Assembly (NCBI GenBank): GCA_023433305.1
Contig: JAEZCZ010000026.1
Coordinates: 1 to 64,000 of the forward strand
Origin: Pseudomonadota bacterium
GTDB taxonomy: Bacteria > Pseudomonadota > Alphaproteobacteria > Sphingomonadales > Sphingomonadaceae
Direction of reading: 5' to 3'
DNA length: 64,000 nt
A model generated the notes under the pieces. That model did not search any database. It worked only from the letters and a program-made list of their open reading frames with translations, and was not told where the DNA came from. This document shows, piece after piece, positions 53,475-63,987 of the stretch (position 1 is the first letter of the stretch; each line of letters begins with the position of its first letter). The position numbers and the translations under genes were made by a program.

Positions 53475-53699
53475 ATGGCCCTAGAAATCGTGGCGCGAAA
53501 GAACGGTCCCTACCTCGTCACCGGAGATCTCAGCGAGCTCGAGCTGCGCGACGGGGACGGCAACCTCTATGACCTGGAGGGCAAGAGCCGCGTGTTCCTG
53601 TGCCGGTGCGGGGCCTCGACCACCAAGCCGTTCTGCGACGGGCAGCACACCAAGATCGGGTTCCAGGCGGCCGAGGCCGCGGTCGCCGCGGAGCAGTAG
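53475..53699 (+). CDS. CDGSH iron-sulfur domain protein
   Basis: The protein has 74 residues from an ATG preceded by AGGAGG. The single domain contains CRCGASTTKPFCDGQH, the CDGSH motif with three Cys and one His (Cys43, Cys45, Cys54, His58) that bind a redox-active, labile [2Fe-2S] cluster. It is cytoplasmic. Members are proposed to act in iron-sulfur transfer or redox sensing; the role here is unknown. Confidence 0.92.
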   Translation: MALEIVARKNGPYLVTGDLSELELRDGDGNLYDLEGKSRVFLCRCGASTTKPFCDGQHTKIGFQAAEAAVAAEQ

Positions 53700-53843
53700 G
53701 CCCGGCGCGACCGGCCGAGCCCCCGTCCACAACGAATTGGCCGCGGCCGTTGCGGCCGGGCGAGCAGTCCCCATATTCGTGCCAAGAACGGCGCGGCACT
53801 ACGGATCGCCGCGCGCGTTATGATTGGACGGAATTGGACTGAC

Positions 53844-56237
<2,394 letters not shown>

Positions 56238-56389
56238 GGGACCCCGCGGCTCTGCTGCATCGCAGCGAATCGGGCCGGGCCGACCCCGCAATCCGGACGG
56301 CGCGCAAGCGATCCGGCGGCGGGGTCGGTCGATTCGTCCCAAAACCTTCGAAGAATCCCGCAATTCCGCGCCTCGCGGCGGCTTTGTCT

Positions 56390-56418
56390 TTGACAGCCGG
56401 AGCAAAACTCGCTCAATT
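56390..56418 (+). promoter_or_regulatory. Candidate sigma-70-type promoter of hupB
   Basis: A consensus -35 TTGACA (56390-56395) is followed after 17 bases by TCAATT (56413-56418), 65 bases upstream of the hupB start. The -35 matches perfectly and the -10 only loosely. Confidence 0.45.
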
Positions 56419-56483
56419 CCGGGCCATCGCGACGCGATTCAAATCCTGATCCAAACCAGATAAATGAGGGGGTTCTTCCGGAC

Positions 56484-56756
56484 ATGAACAAGAACGAACT
56501 GATCGGTGCCGTCGCCGACTCCAGCGGCCTCTCACGCAGCGATGCGACCAAGGCGGTGGAAGGGGTGTTCGACACCATCACCAGTGCGCTCTCGAAAGGC
56601 GACGAAGTCCGCCTTGTCGGTTTCGGCACGTTTTCGGTCGCGAAGCGCAAGGCGTCGACCGGCCGCAACCCGCGCACCGGCGAGCCGATGACGATCAAGG
56701 CTTCGACGCAGCCGAAGTTCAAGGCCGGCAAGGGCCTCAAGGACTCCTGCAACTGA
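56484..56756 (+). CDS. hupB: DNA-binding protein HU
   Basis: The protein has 90 residues and is a complete HU/IHF-family protein: MNKNELIGAVADSSGLSRSD start, VRLVGFGTFSVAKRKASTGR and NPRTGEPMTIKAS beta-arm with Pro, then FKAGKGLKDSCN. The dimer bends DNA without much sequence preference and organises the nucleoid. A strong terminator follows. Confidence 0.96.
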   Translation: MNKNELIGAVADSSGLSRSDATKAVEGVFDTITSALSKGDEVRLVGFGTFSVAKRKASTGRNPRTGEPMTIKASTQPKFKAGKGLKDSCN

Positions 56757-56791
56757 TTTTTTGACGGGGGCCGGCCTCACGGCCGGTTGTG

Positions 56792-56829
56792 GCAAGGGCC
56801 GCTCACGCCTCTCGCGGAGCGGCCCTTGC
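56792..56829 (+). terminator. Strong hairpin terminator after hupB
   Basis: GCAAGGGCCGCTC (56792-56804) and GAGCGGCCCTTGC (56817-56829) form a 13-base perfect stem with a 12-base loop. A GGCCGG/CCGGCC hairpin precedes it. It also lies 15 bases beyond the stop of the minus-strand lipoprotein gene, so it may serve both genes, although neither side has a long T-run. Confidence 0.7.
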
Positions 56830-56844
56830 GCTTGCCCGGAGGGT

Positions 56845-57723
56845 TCAGCCGCCGAGCTGGATGAGCGCCATCGGCGGCGCCTCGGTCCGCCGATTGACCT
56901 TCCATTCGAGCACCTGGCCTTCGGCACCTTGCGCGGGCCCTTCGTCGGTGTTGTTGGCGAGGATGCGGCCGTCGGTGACGATCCGGAAGGTCCCCTCCAT
57001 TTCAGGCACGGCGGACGCCTCACCGGCGTCCTCGGCGGCGCCCGCGATCGCAATCGAGGTCGCCATGCCGGCCATCATGCCCTGCATCGGGTTGCCGCCC
57101 CCCGTCGGGGCGAAGCCCGGCGCCTCGATGCGCACGCTGTTCCCTTGCCGGAGATTGGCGACGACGAAGCTGTTCGACATCGGAAAGCGTTCGAGCGTCG
57201 GAAAAGTGAAATCGTGGCCCATGCGGCTGGTGATCGAGAAAGCGACCTCGAACAGCCCGTCGCCGCGATATTCGACCGTGCGCCAGCCCTCCTGCCGCCG
57301 CAGCCGGGCGGCGAGCTCCTCGGCCGCCTCGGGGTCCGAAGGGTCGATCCCGCCTAGCAACTGCTTCATCTGTTCCGCTTCGCGCGCGGTCTGCTGCTTG
57401 CGCGCTTCGGCCTCCTGCTCCCACCGAGCGCGTTGCTCGGCGACTTCCTCCTCGGTGCAGGGCCGCTCCTCGAAGCTCTCGTCGTCGTAGCAGGGCGCCT
57501 CGGCGAAGGCCTCTTCGTCGGCCGCGGCCGACATCTCGGCGAGGCGGCTCAGCGCGAGCAGGTGTATTTGGCCATCGTAGCTGAAGGTGAAGCTGCCGTC
57601 CTTGCGCAAGTCGAACGTTGCCGCGAACTTGCCCGGCGCGACGATGCAGGCGGTAAGGGCCAACGCGGCAGCGGTAACGACGGCGGCGGCTGCGGCCGCT
57701 CTCCAGCGCGAAATCAGCGTCAT
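56845..57723 (-). CDS. Lipoprotein of unknown function
   Basis: The protein has 292 residues with a lipoprotein signal (LALTAC, Cys26). It has a beta-rich mature start (KFAATFDLRKDGSFTFSYDG), an acidic helical middle with many Glu/Arg (EEEVAEQRARWEQEAEARKQ), and a C-terminal beta-rich part (VAFSITSRMGHDFTFPTLER, FRIVTDGRILANNTDEGP). FAATFDLRKDGSFTFSYDG at the N-terminus resembles exported proteins I recall as uncharacterised in sphingomonads. Likely attached to a membrane facing the periplasm. Confidence 0.75.
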   Translation of the reverse strand: MTLISRWRAAAAAAVVTAAALALTACIVAPGKFAATFDLRKDGSFTFSYDGQIHLLALSRLAEMSAAADEEAFAEAPCYDDESFEERPCTEEEVAEQRARWEQEAEARKQQTAREAEQMKQLLGGIDPSDPEAAEELAARLRRQEGWRTVEYRGDGLFEVAFSITSRMGHDFTFPTLERFPMSNSFVVANLRQGNSVRIEAPGFAPTGGGNPMQGMMAGMATSIAIAGAAEDAGEASAVPEMEGTFRIVTDGRILANNTDEGPAQGAEGQVLEWKVNRRTEAPPMALIQLGG

Positions 57724-57750
57724 CGAATGTACCCCCCTTGTTGCGGCAGC

Positions 57751-58542
57751 TTATTCTCGAATGGCTACGGCATAGAGCGCAATCGCCGCGGCGTTCGAGA
57801 CGTTGAGGCTCTCCATCGAATCGCTGATCGGCAGGCGAGCCAGCGCGTCGCAGTGCGCCGCGATGTTGTGGCGCATGCCTTCGCCCTCGGCCCCGAGCAC
57901 GAGCGCGACCGGCCCTGCGGGGAGAGCGGCGGCGAGCGTGGTCTCCGCTTCTCCGGCGAGCCCCAGGCGCCAGTAGCCGGCCTCGGCGATTTCCTCGAGC
58001 GCGCGGGCGAGGTTCACCACGCGGATCCACGGCACGATCTCGAGCGCGCCGGACGCGGATTTCGCGAGCACGCCGCCTTCGGGCGGGGCGTGGCGATCCT
58101 GGGTGACGATCGCCGCGGCGTCGAAGGCGGCCGCCGAGCGCATGATGGCGCCGACGTTATGCGGGTCGGTGACCTGGTCGAGCACAATGACCGGGCGCGC
58201 CGGATCGCCGTCGAGCACATCGGCGAGAAAGCGATCCTCGAGCGGCTGGCACTCGAGGACGAGACCCTGGTGGGGTGCATCGCGCGCCACCAGCCGAGCA
58301 AGGTCGGCGCCGTCGGCGAATTCGAGCGGGAAATCGGGCGGCAGCTCGCCGTCGAGCGACGCGAGGCCTTCGCGCGTCGCCCAGAGCTTCCGATGCTTGC
58401 GGTCCGGGTTCTTGAGCGCCGCCTCGACCGCGTGGCGCCCCCACAGCCGCACCTGCCCCTGGCCCGCACGGCCGGAGCCTCGTCCGCCCTGCATCCGGCC
58501 CGCCCGTCCGCGCAGGCTTCGCTTCTCGTTCTTGTTGGCCAT
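57751..58542 (-). CDS. rlmB: TrmH/SpoU-family RNA 2'-O-methyltransferase (RlmB-like)
   Basis: The protein has 263 residues from the ATG at 58542, preceded by CAGGAGC; an in-frame ATG at 58581 is less likely. A basic N-terminal tail (KRSLRGRAGRMQGGRGSGRA) leads into the substrate-binding domain (VRLWGRHAVEAALKNPDRKH). The SpoU knot has VLDQVTDPHNVGAIMRSAAA, VLGAEGEGMRHN and ISDSMESLNVSNAAAI. RlmB methylates G2251 of 23S rRNA in E. coli; the exact site in this organism is inferred. Confidence 0.85.
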   Translation of the reverse strand: MANKNEKRSLRGRAGRMQGGRGSGRAGQGQVRLWGRHAVEAALKNPDRKHRKLWATREGLASLDGELPPDFPLEFADGADLARLVARDAPHQGLVLECQPLEDRFLADVLDGDPARPVIVLDQVTDPHNVGAIMRSAAAFDAAAIVTQDRHAPPEGGVLAKSASGALEIVPWIRVVNLARALEEIAEAGYWRLGLAGEAETTLAAALPAGPVALVLGAEGEGMRHNIAAHCDALARLPISDSMESLNVSNAAAIALYAVAIRE

Positions 58543-58683
58543 GCCGCTCCTGTTCGCGCGAACTCCTGCCAGCGCCGCCATTGACAGGCAAGCGTCGCTT
58601 CGTCATGGACGCGCGCACTCGGCCGGACGGCCCCCTTCGGGAGGTCTTTCGCTGCGGGTTCCGCCCGCTTCCGGCTCTCCGGT

Positions 58684-58769
58684 GGACAGGTGGCCGAGTG
58701 GTTAAAGGCAGCAGACTGTAAATCTGCCCGCGCAAGCGTACGCTGGTTCGAATCCAGCCCTGTCCACCA
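58684..58769 (+). tRNA. tRNA-Tyr (anticodon GUA)
   Basis: The 86-base class II tRNA starts GGACAGGTGGCCGAGTGG, has anticodon arm CAGACTGTAAATCTG with GTA, a long variable arm (CCGCGCAAGCGTACG), T-arm GGTTCGAATCC and encoded CCA. GGACAGG pairs with CCTGTCC. Confidence 0.95.
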
Positions 58770-58795
58770 GAGCGGCCCCCATCGGTATCAAACGA

Positions 58796-59896
58796 TTAGA
58801 CGGGGACGGCGGCGTCCGGAGCTCGCCACCGGTCGGTGGTCCGATCCCAGGCGCGAAGGACCGCTTCGCTTGCCTTCCAGATGAGGCCTGTCGCGATCAC
58901 GCTGATCAGTCCGTCGACGGCGTAGTGATAGGCCAGGTGCACCGAGCCGAGCCAGATCGCGATGAAGAACGCGAGGAAGAACCAGCCGAGCGGCCGCCAG
59001 ACGCGGCGAATGGCGAGCCAGAACAAGAACGCCATCGCGACATGCATCGAAGGCATCGCAGTGATGCCGGCCCCGAGCCCGCCTTCGCCTTCGTGGTACC
59101 AGCCGAGCAGGAGCTCCTGGACGTGGAGCGTCATGACCGGGACCTGTTCGTTGGCCGCGCGGAGGTACTCCATCTGCACATCGAACGTCGTATCGCCGAA
59201 GATGGGGCCAACAAAGCAGGGACCGACCGAGGCGAACAGCGTTGCCAGTCCGCCGCCGATCACTGTCCAGATCAGGATGAAGCCGAGGAAATAAGGTCTC
59301 ACGACCGTCGACGCGGCCGGATGGAAGAGGATCAGGGGTGTGCCGACATAAATCAGCAGCAACCAGGCATGGTAGAGCACCGCCAGAAAGGCCGTGATCG
59401 GCGCGTAACCCAGCAGCGGCTGAAGCACTTGCCACCCATCGAGGCCGAGGAAGATCGCACGGTCCCACGCGATGAAGACCGGATCCCACTCATAGGCGTT
59501 GAACAGCGGGATCATCGCCTTCAGCTGCGAGAAGAAAGGCATGAACACGATCGCTATCGCCATCAGTGGAATTCGCGCGACCCAACAGGGATCGCGGACG
59601 CTGGCGCGGTAGTGATCGAACAAGAACGCCGTCGGCGAACGAGGCCGGTGGCGCATCAATCGCCAACTCAGATCCACGACGAACAAACCCGCGATGGCCG
59701 CTCCGTAGAGACGCACGTTGGTGAGCATCGAATTCGGGCCGACCGAGATGTCGTAGGCCGCAAGCAGCGGAAGGCAAAAGGCCAGCAGCGCGGCAGTGAC
59801 GAGATAGATCGGAACGTCCGCAACAAGCAGGGCGACGACGCGCTGCCAGGGGTTCCGGCTTCCCTCCAGAGCCGAGACGGACATCTCCATTCCCAT
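58796..59896 (-). CDS. PAP2-superfamily membrane protein (Aur1/Ipt1-like)
   Basis: The 366-residue integral membrane protein has about seven or eight hydrophobic segments. The C-terminal half has PAP2 motifs: MPSMHVAMAFLFW near 277-289 (C2, His) and GSVHLAYHYAVDGL near 312-325 (C3, His and Asp). The context GITAMPSMHV with HLAYHYAVD is typical of the inositolphosphorylceramide-synthase-like branch. Possible roles include lipid head-group transfer or undecaprenyl-phosphate recycling. Sphingomonads make sphingolipids, so an Aur1-like transfer is an attractive but untested idea. Confidence 0.8.
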   Translation of the reverse strand: MGMEMSVSALEGSRNPWQRVVALLVADVPIYLVTAALLAFCLPLLAAYDISVGPNSMLTNVRLYGAAIAGLFVVDLSWRLMRHRPRSPTAFLFDHYRASVRDPCWVARIPLMAIAIVFMPFFSQLKAMIPLFNAYEWDPVFIAWDRAIFLGLDGWQVLQPLLGYAPITAFLAVLYHAWLLLIYVGTPLILFHPAASTVVRPYFLGFILIWTVIGGGLATLFASVGPCFVGPIFGDTTFDVQMEYLRAANEQVPVMTLHVQELLLGWYHEGEGGLGAGITAMPSMHVAMAFLFWLAIRRVWRPLGWFFLAFFIAIWLGSVHLAYHYAVDGLISVIATGLIWKASEAVLRAWDRTTDRWRAPDAAVPV

Positions 59897-59984
59897 GTCG
59901 CGGCGTTAGGAGAGAATGGTTAACGTCGGCCTACACTGGGGATGGCGCCGTCTTTTCCTTGTCGGCCCGGCGGCGCTTCCCTAG

Positions 59985-60746
59985 ATGAACCCGATGGCCG
60001 GAGAACTGCGTGACAACCGGGGCCGTGGCGAAGCGGAGTGGCGCTGGCCTGCGATCCATCCAGAAGGGCGGAAGTTCGGCCTGATTGCGGCCGGCATTTC
60101 GCTCGCCGTGCTTCTTTTCCTCGATTGGGAGATCATCGGCTGGCCGATGCTGCTTCTTTCGGCCGGCGTGTTCGCGTTTTTCCGCGATCCCGAGCGCGTG
60201 GTGCCGCAGGGAGAAAGCCTGATCGTGGCCCCTGCCGACGGGCTTGTGTCGTTGATCGTCCAGGTGCCCCCACCGATCGAGCTGCAAGGCCCGGACGCGA
60301 GCGGCAATCCCGGCCTGGGCGCGGAGCCGGTCACGCGAATCTCCATCTTCATGTCGGTGTTCGATGTGCACATCAACCGTGCGCCCGTAGGCGGCACGGT
60401 GCGGCGCGTGGTCTACATTCCCGGCAAGTTCCTCAACGCCGACCTCGACAAGGCCAGCGAGGAGAACGAGCGGCAGCATATCCTGGTCGAACGACCCGAT
60501 GGCACGCCGATCGGATGCACGCAGATCGCCGGGCTGGTCGCGCGGCGGATCGTGCCTTTCATCAAGCCGGGCGACATCGTGGCCGCGGGCCAGCGAATCG
60601 GGTTGATCCGTTTCGGAAGCCGGGTCGACGTCTATTTGCCGCAAGGAACAGACGCGAAGGTCTTGCTGGGCCAAACCGTCATTGCGGGTGAGACGGTGCT
60701 GGCGGAGCTGGGGCAGCAGCAGCTGATAGAAGGCGTCAACCAATGA
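59985..60746 (+). CDS. psd: Phosphatidylserine decarboxylase proenzyme, short type
   Basis: The protein has 253 residues. It converts phosphatidylserine to phosphatidylethanolamine at the inner membrane. Two hydrophobic segments near the N-terminus (about 30-65) anchor it. FRDPERVVPQGESLIVAPAD and SIFMSVFDVHINRAPVGG are typical of the short (type II) family. RFGSRVDVYLP contains the self-cleavage site Gly211-Ser212, giving the pyruvoyl prosthetic group. It overlaps pssA by four bases (ATGA). Confidence 0.95.
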   Translation: MNPMAGELRDNRGRGEAEWRWPAIHPEGRKFGLIAAGISLAVLLFLDWEIIGWPMLLLSAGVFAFFRDPERVVPQGESLIVAPADGLVSLIVQVPPPIELQGPDASGNPGLGAEPVTRISIFMSVFDVHINRAPVGGTVRRVVYIPGKFLNADLDKASEENERQHILVERPDGTPIGCTQIAGLVARRIVPFIKPGDIVAAGQRIGLIRFGSRVDVYLPQGTDAKVLLGQTVIAGETVLAELGQQQLIEGVNQ

Positions 60747-61600
60747 ACGACTTTGGGCCCGACGATGACCGTCCGCTGCAGCCGGGGCCGGTCTGGCTCG
60801 GACCCAAAGCCAGCGAGAACGACCTGGACGCGGCGCCGAACGCCGGCCGCGGGATTTCCTTGCGCGCCGTCCTTCCGAACGCGATCACGGCGGCGGCGCT
60901 TTGCTCGGGCCTCACCGGGATCCGCTTTGCGATCGTCGGCGACTGGGAAAAGTCCCTCTTCGCCATCATTCTGGCCGGGCTTCTCGACGGGATCGACGGG
61001 CGAATCGCACGTTTGCTCAAGGCACAGTCGCGGTTCGGGGCCGAGCTCGACAGCCTAGCCGATTCGCTGAGCTTCGGCATGGCGCCTGCGCTGGTGCTGT
61101 TCCTGTGGTCGTTGCAGGACCTGCCGCGCTTCGGCTGGTTCGCTGCGTTGGCTTTCGCGATCAGCTGCGCGCTCCGCCTCGCGCGGTTCAATGCGCGGAT
61201 CGACGTGGAGGATCAGCCGCACAAGTCGGTCGGCTTCCTGACCGGCGTGCCCGCGCCGGTAGGGGCGGGGCTGGCGTTCCTGCCGATGTACTTGTGGATG
61301 GCGAGCGGCGAGGAAGCGTTCAGGCATCCGGTGCTTGTGGCTCTCTGGCTGACCCTGATCGCCGGGCTGATGATTTCCAACCTGGCAACCTTGAGCTGGA
61401 CGCTGATTCGGCCCGGCCGCAGCATACGGCTGGTGGCGATCGCTTTCGCCGGGCTGGTATTCGCCGCGTTGTTGACCGAGCCGTGGTGGACCCTCTCGGT
61501 TATCTCGATCGGCTACCTGCTGCTGATGCCCTACAGCATCATGCGCTACGCCAAGATCAGGCAGCAACGAGCGCGGGCGGCCGCAGCGCCTTCGGCCTGA
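60743..61600 (+). CDS. pssA: CDP-diacylglycerol-serine O-phosphatidyltransferase
   Basis: The 285-residue inner-membrane enzyme makes phosphatidylserine, the substrate of Psd encoded just before it. After a hydrophilic N-terminus of about 40 residues come about eight TM helices. The CDP-alcohol motif is DGRIAR followed eight residues later by G, then D and D (Asp85 to Asp107, ending in LDSLADSLSFGMAP). Its 3' end overlaps the 3' end of the small minus-strand gene. Confidence 0.95.
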   Translation: MNDFGPDDDRPLQPGPVWLGPKASENDLDAAPNAGRGISLRAVLPNAITAAALCSGLTGIRFAIVGDWEKSLFAIILAGLLDGIDGRIARLLKAQSRFGAELDSLADSLSFGMAPALVLFLWSLQDLPRFGWFAALAFAISCALRLARFNARIDVEDQPHKSVGFLTGVPAPVGAGLAFLPMYLWMASGEEAFRHPVLVALWLTLIAGLMISNLATLSWTLIRPGRSIRLVAIAFAGLVFAALLTEPWWTLSVISIGYLLLMPYSIMRYAKIRQQRARAAAAPSA

Positions 61601-61736
61601 GCGCCGGCCGACTGCTCGCCAGTTCCGCGCGAATGACGCGATGATGGCGTACGCCCTGACCAAGCGCGCAACCGACCTGCGCGAGGGCCGCGAAAGCGAT
61701 GAGGCCGAACAATACCGAGATCGCGACAGTCAGCAT
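61557..61736 (-). CDS. Small single-pass membrane protein with a LexA-type promoter
   Basis: From the ATG at 61736 (AAAAAGG upstream) the protein has 59 residues. One hydrophobic segment (LTVAISVLFGLIAFAALAQV) is near the N-terminus, followed by a basic, Pro-rich tail (VRHHRVIRAELASSRPALRP). Its last 44 bases overlap the end of pssA on the opposite strand. A TTGACA promoter with a GTTC-N7-GTTC box lies about 75-105 bases upstream, suggesting SOS control. Small SOS-induced membrane proteins such as Caulobacter SidA inhibit cell division; similarity to SidA by sequence is not claimed. A longer ATG start at 61763 is possible. Confidence 0.5.
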   Translation of the reverse strand: MLTVAISVLFGLIAFAALAQVGCALGQGVRHHRVIRAELASSRPALRPKALRPPALVAA

Positions 61737-61811
61737 GGCGTGGACCTTTTTCCGCGCTCCCACTCGTTCCTGAAGGAACCGGTGCTTGGAGCGAATGTTC
61801 CGTTCCGCACT

Positions 61812-61839
61812 ATGTTCTCTATTTGTTCCTTCCTGTCAA
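61812..61839 (-). promoter_or_regulatory. Candidate LexA-controlled promoter with GTTC-N7-GTTC box
   Basis: On the plus strand GTTCTCTATTTGTTC at 61814-61828 is an exact GTTC-N7-GTTC direct repeat, the LexA-binding form of alphaproteobacteria. On the minus strand TTGACA (complement of 61834-61839) is a perfect -35, and GAACAT (complement of 61812-61817) is a plausible -10 at a 16-base spacing, so the box covers the spacer and -10. This promoter would drive the small membrane protein gene. Confidence 0.55.
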
Positions 61840-61850
61840 GCCGATATATG
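61823..61850 (+). promoter_or_regulatory. Candidate rpsB-tsf promoter
   Basis: TTGTTC (61823-61828) and TATATG (61845-61850) are 16 bases apart, about 170 bases upstream of rpsB. The -35 overlaps one half-site of the GTTC-N7-GTTC box. The long leader fits autoregulation of rpsB by S2, known in other bacteria, but no specific leader structure was proven. Confidence 0.4.
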
Positions 61851-62018
61851 ATGCACGACTTGAGGGTGGATTTATCCGGCTTGCTGAGGTAAGGGCGCAC
61901 CGCCGATTCCCCTTGGGTGTTCGGCAAATCCACATGGAAGGCGCACATACCGGTGCCGCAAGCGGGCGATCCGCCGCGGTTCCAGCTTTCCAGAGGCACA
62001 ACCGGAAAGGAAATACCT

Positions 62019-62804
62019 ATGGCGGTTCCCACCGTCACCATGCAGCAATTGATCGAGGCCGGCGCCCACTTCGGCCACCAGACCCACCGCTGGAACCCGC
62101 GGATGAAGCCGTACATCTTCGGCGCGCGGAACGGCGTCCACATCATCGACCTGTCGCAGTCCGTGCCGCTGTTCGCGCGTGCGCTGGACTTCGTCGCGGC
62201 GACCGTTCGCGCGGGCGGCAAGGTGCTGTTCGTCGGCACCAAGCGCCAGGCGCAGGAGCCGATCGCCGAGGCCGCTCGCCGTTCAGGCCAGCACTTCGTC
62301 AACCCCCGCTGGCTCGGCGGCATGCTGACCAACTGGAAGACCATCTCCCAGTCGATCAAGCGGCTCAAGAGCCTCGAGGAGCAGCTCTCGGGCGACACGA
62401 CCGGCCTGACCAAGAAGGAAGTCCTCCAACTCACCCGTGAGCGCGACAAGCTCGAGCTTTCGCTGGGCGGCATCCGCGACATGGGCGGCATTCCCGATGT
62501 GATGTTCGTGATCGACGCCAACAAGGAAGAGCTGGCGATCAAGGAAGCCAACGTGCTCGGCATCCCGGTCGTGGCCGTGCTCGACACCAACGTCGACCCG
62601 AGCGGCATCGCCTTCCCGGTCCCCGGTAACGACGACGCCAGCCGCGCCGTGCGCCTCTATTGCGACGCGGTCGCCCAGGCGGCGACCACGGGCCGGAACG
62701 AGGGCGTGGTCGATTCGGGCGCCGATATCGGGGCGATGGACGCTCCGCCGGAGGAAGCGGCCGTCGCCGAAACCGCCGCTCCGGCAGCGGCCGCCGAGGC
62801 CTAA
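62019..62804 (+). CDS. rpsB: 30S ribosomal protein S2
   Basis: The protein has 261 residues from the ATG at 62019, preceded by GGAAAGGA; an in-frame ATG at 61917 would add 34 atypical residues. MQQLIEAGAHFGHQTHRWNP RMKPYIFG is the classic S2 start, and GGKVLFVGTKRQAQEPI, RWLGGMLTNWKTI and DVMFVIDANKEELAIKEA match. The C-terminus is an Ala/Glu-rich tail. It is followed by tsf. Confidence 0.97.
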   Translation: MAVPTVTMQQLIEAGAHFGHQTHRWNPRMKPYIFGARNGVHIIDLSQSVPLFARALDFVAATVRAGGKVLFVGTKRQAQEPIAEAARRSGQHFVNPRWLGGMLTNWKTISQSIKRLKSLEEQLSGDTTGLTKKEVLQLTRERDKLELSLGGIRDMGGIPDVMFVIDANKEELAIKEANVLGIPVVAVLDTNVDPSGIAFPVPGNDDASRAVRLYCDAVAQAATTGRNEGVVDSGADIGAMDAPPEEAAVAETAAPAAAAEA

Positions 62805-62886
62805 CAGCCCGGCACGATTGCAATTCGGGGCGGCGAACCAATCTAGGCGGCTCGCCGCCCCGACCCCAATTCCAGAGGAAAGTACA

Positions 62887-63810
62887 ATGGCTTACACTGC
62901 AGCCGACGTGAAGAATCTCCGCGAGCGCACCGGCGCCGGGATGATGGACTGCAAGAAGGCGCTCGACGAGACCGGCGGCGATTTCGAAGCCGCGGTAGAT
63001 GCGCTGCGCGCCAAGGGCCTCGCCGCCGCTGCCAAGAAGTCCAGCCGCACCGCGGCCGAGGGCCTCGTGGGTGTGGCCGTGAACGGCACCAAGGGCGTCG
63101 CGGTCGAGGTCAACTCCGAGACCGACTTCGTCGCCAAGAACGACCAGTTCCAGGACTTCGTGCGCAAGACCACCGAAGTGGCGCTTTCGCAGGGCGCCGA
63201 CGACGTCGAAGCGCTCAGGAACGCGGCCTACCCCGATGGCGGGACGGTCGGCGACAAGCTGACCAACAACGTCGCCACGATCGGCGAGAACCAGCAGCTG
63301 CGCCGGATGAAGAGCGTCGGCGTTTCGCAGGGCATGGTTGTGCCTTACGTGCACAACGCCCAGGCGCCGAACCTCGGCAAGATCGGGGTGCTCGTCGCGC
63401 TCGAGAGTGAAGCGGGTGCCGACGTGCTCGAGCCGCTCGGCAAGCAGCTCGCGATGCATATCGCCGCGGCCTTCCCGCAAGCGCTCGATGCCGAGAGCCT
63501 TGACGCCGACGTGATCGAGCGTGAGCGCAAGGTCGCGGCCGAGAAGGCGGCTGAAAGCGGCAAGCCGGCCGACGTCCAGGCCAAGATGGTCGACGGTGCG
63601 GTCAAGAAGTTCGCCAAGGAAAACGCGCTGCTGAGCCAGCTCTTCGTGATCGACAACAAGACGCCGATCTCGGACGTGGTGGCGCAGGCGGGCAAGGCCG
63701 CCGGCACTTCGATCGTGCTCAAGGACTACGTCCGCTTCCAGCTCGGCGAAGGGATCGAGAAGGAAGCCGTGGACTTCGCCGCCGAGGTCGCCGCAGCCGC
63801 GGCCGTCTGA
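62887..63810 (+). CDS. tsf: Elongation factor Ts
   Basis: The protein has 307 residues from the ATG at 62887, preceded by AGAGGAAAG. It exchanges GDP for GTP on EF-Tu. The N-terminal domain with VKNLRERTGAGMMDCKKALD, the core with NSETDFVAKNDQF, and the C-terminal domain are complete. It lies 82 bases after rpsB and is probably co-transcribed with it. Confidence 0.97.
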   Translation: MAYTAADVKNLRERTGAGMMDCKKALDETGGDFEAAVDALRAKGLAAAAKKSSRTAAEGLVGVAVNGTKGVAVEVNSETDFVAKNDQFQDFVRKTTEVALSQGADDVEALRNAAYPDGGTVGDKLTNNVATIGENQQLRRMKSVGVSQGMVVPYVHNAQAPNLGKIGVLVALESEAGADVLEPLGKQLAMHIAAAFPQALDAESLDADVIERERKVAAEKAAESGKPADVQAKMVDGAVKKFAKENALLSQLFVIDNKTPISDVVAQAGKAAGTSIVLKDYVRFQLGEGIEKEAVDFAAEVAAAAAV

Positions 63811-63837
63811 ACGGCGCGGAAGTCACGCCACAACGAG

Positions 63838-63870
63838 AGGCCGTTGGACTTCGGTTCGGCGGCCTTTTGC
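63838..63870 (+). terminator. Intrinsic terminator after tsf
   Basis: AGGCCG (63838-63843) pairs with CGGCCT (63860-63865) across a loop containing further weak pairing, followed by TTTTGCTT. It ends the rpsB-tsf transcript before pyrH. Confidence 0.7.
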
Positions 63871-63921
63871 TTGACTTGTTAGCGGGCAGGATTGGCGGCT
63901 GGAGCCGGGCTTGCTTCGCCC

Positions 63922-63949
63922 TTGGCAGCGCCCCGCGCCGGTCTATAAG
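63922..63949 (+). promoter_or_regulatory. Candidate pyrH promoter
   Basis: TTGGCA (63922-63927) and TATAAG (63944-63949) are 16 bases apart and lie 38 bases upstream of the next start codon. Both hexamers are close to the sigma-70 consensus. Confidence 0.5.
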
Positions 63950-63987
63950 GGCCGCAAATTGCCGACCTCCGGAGAGAATTTCGCCCC

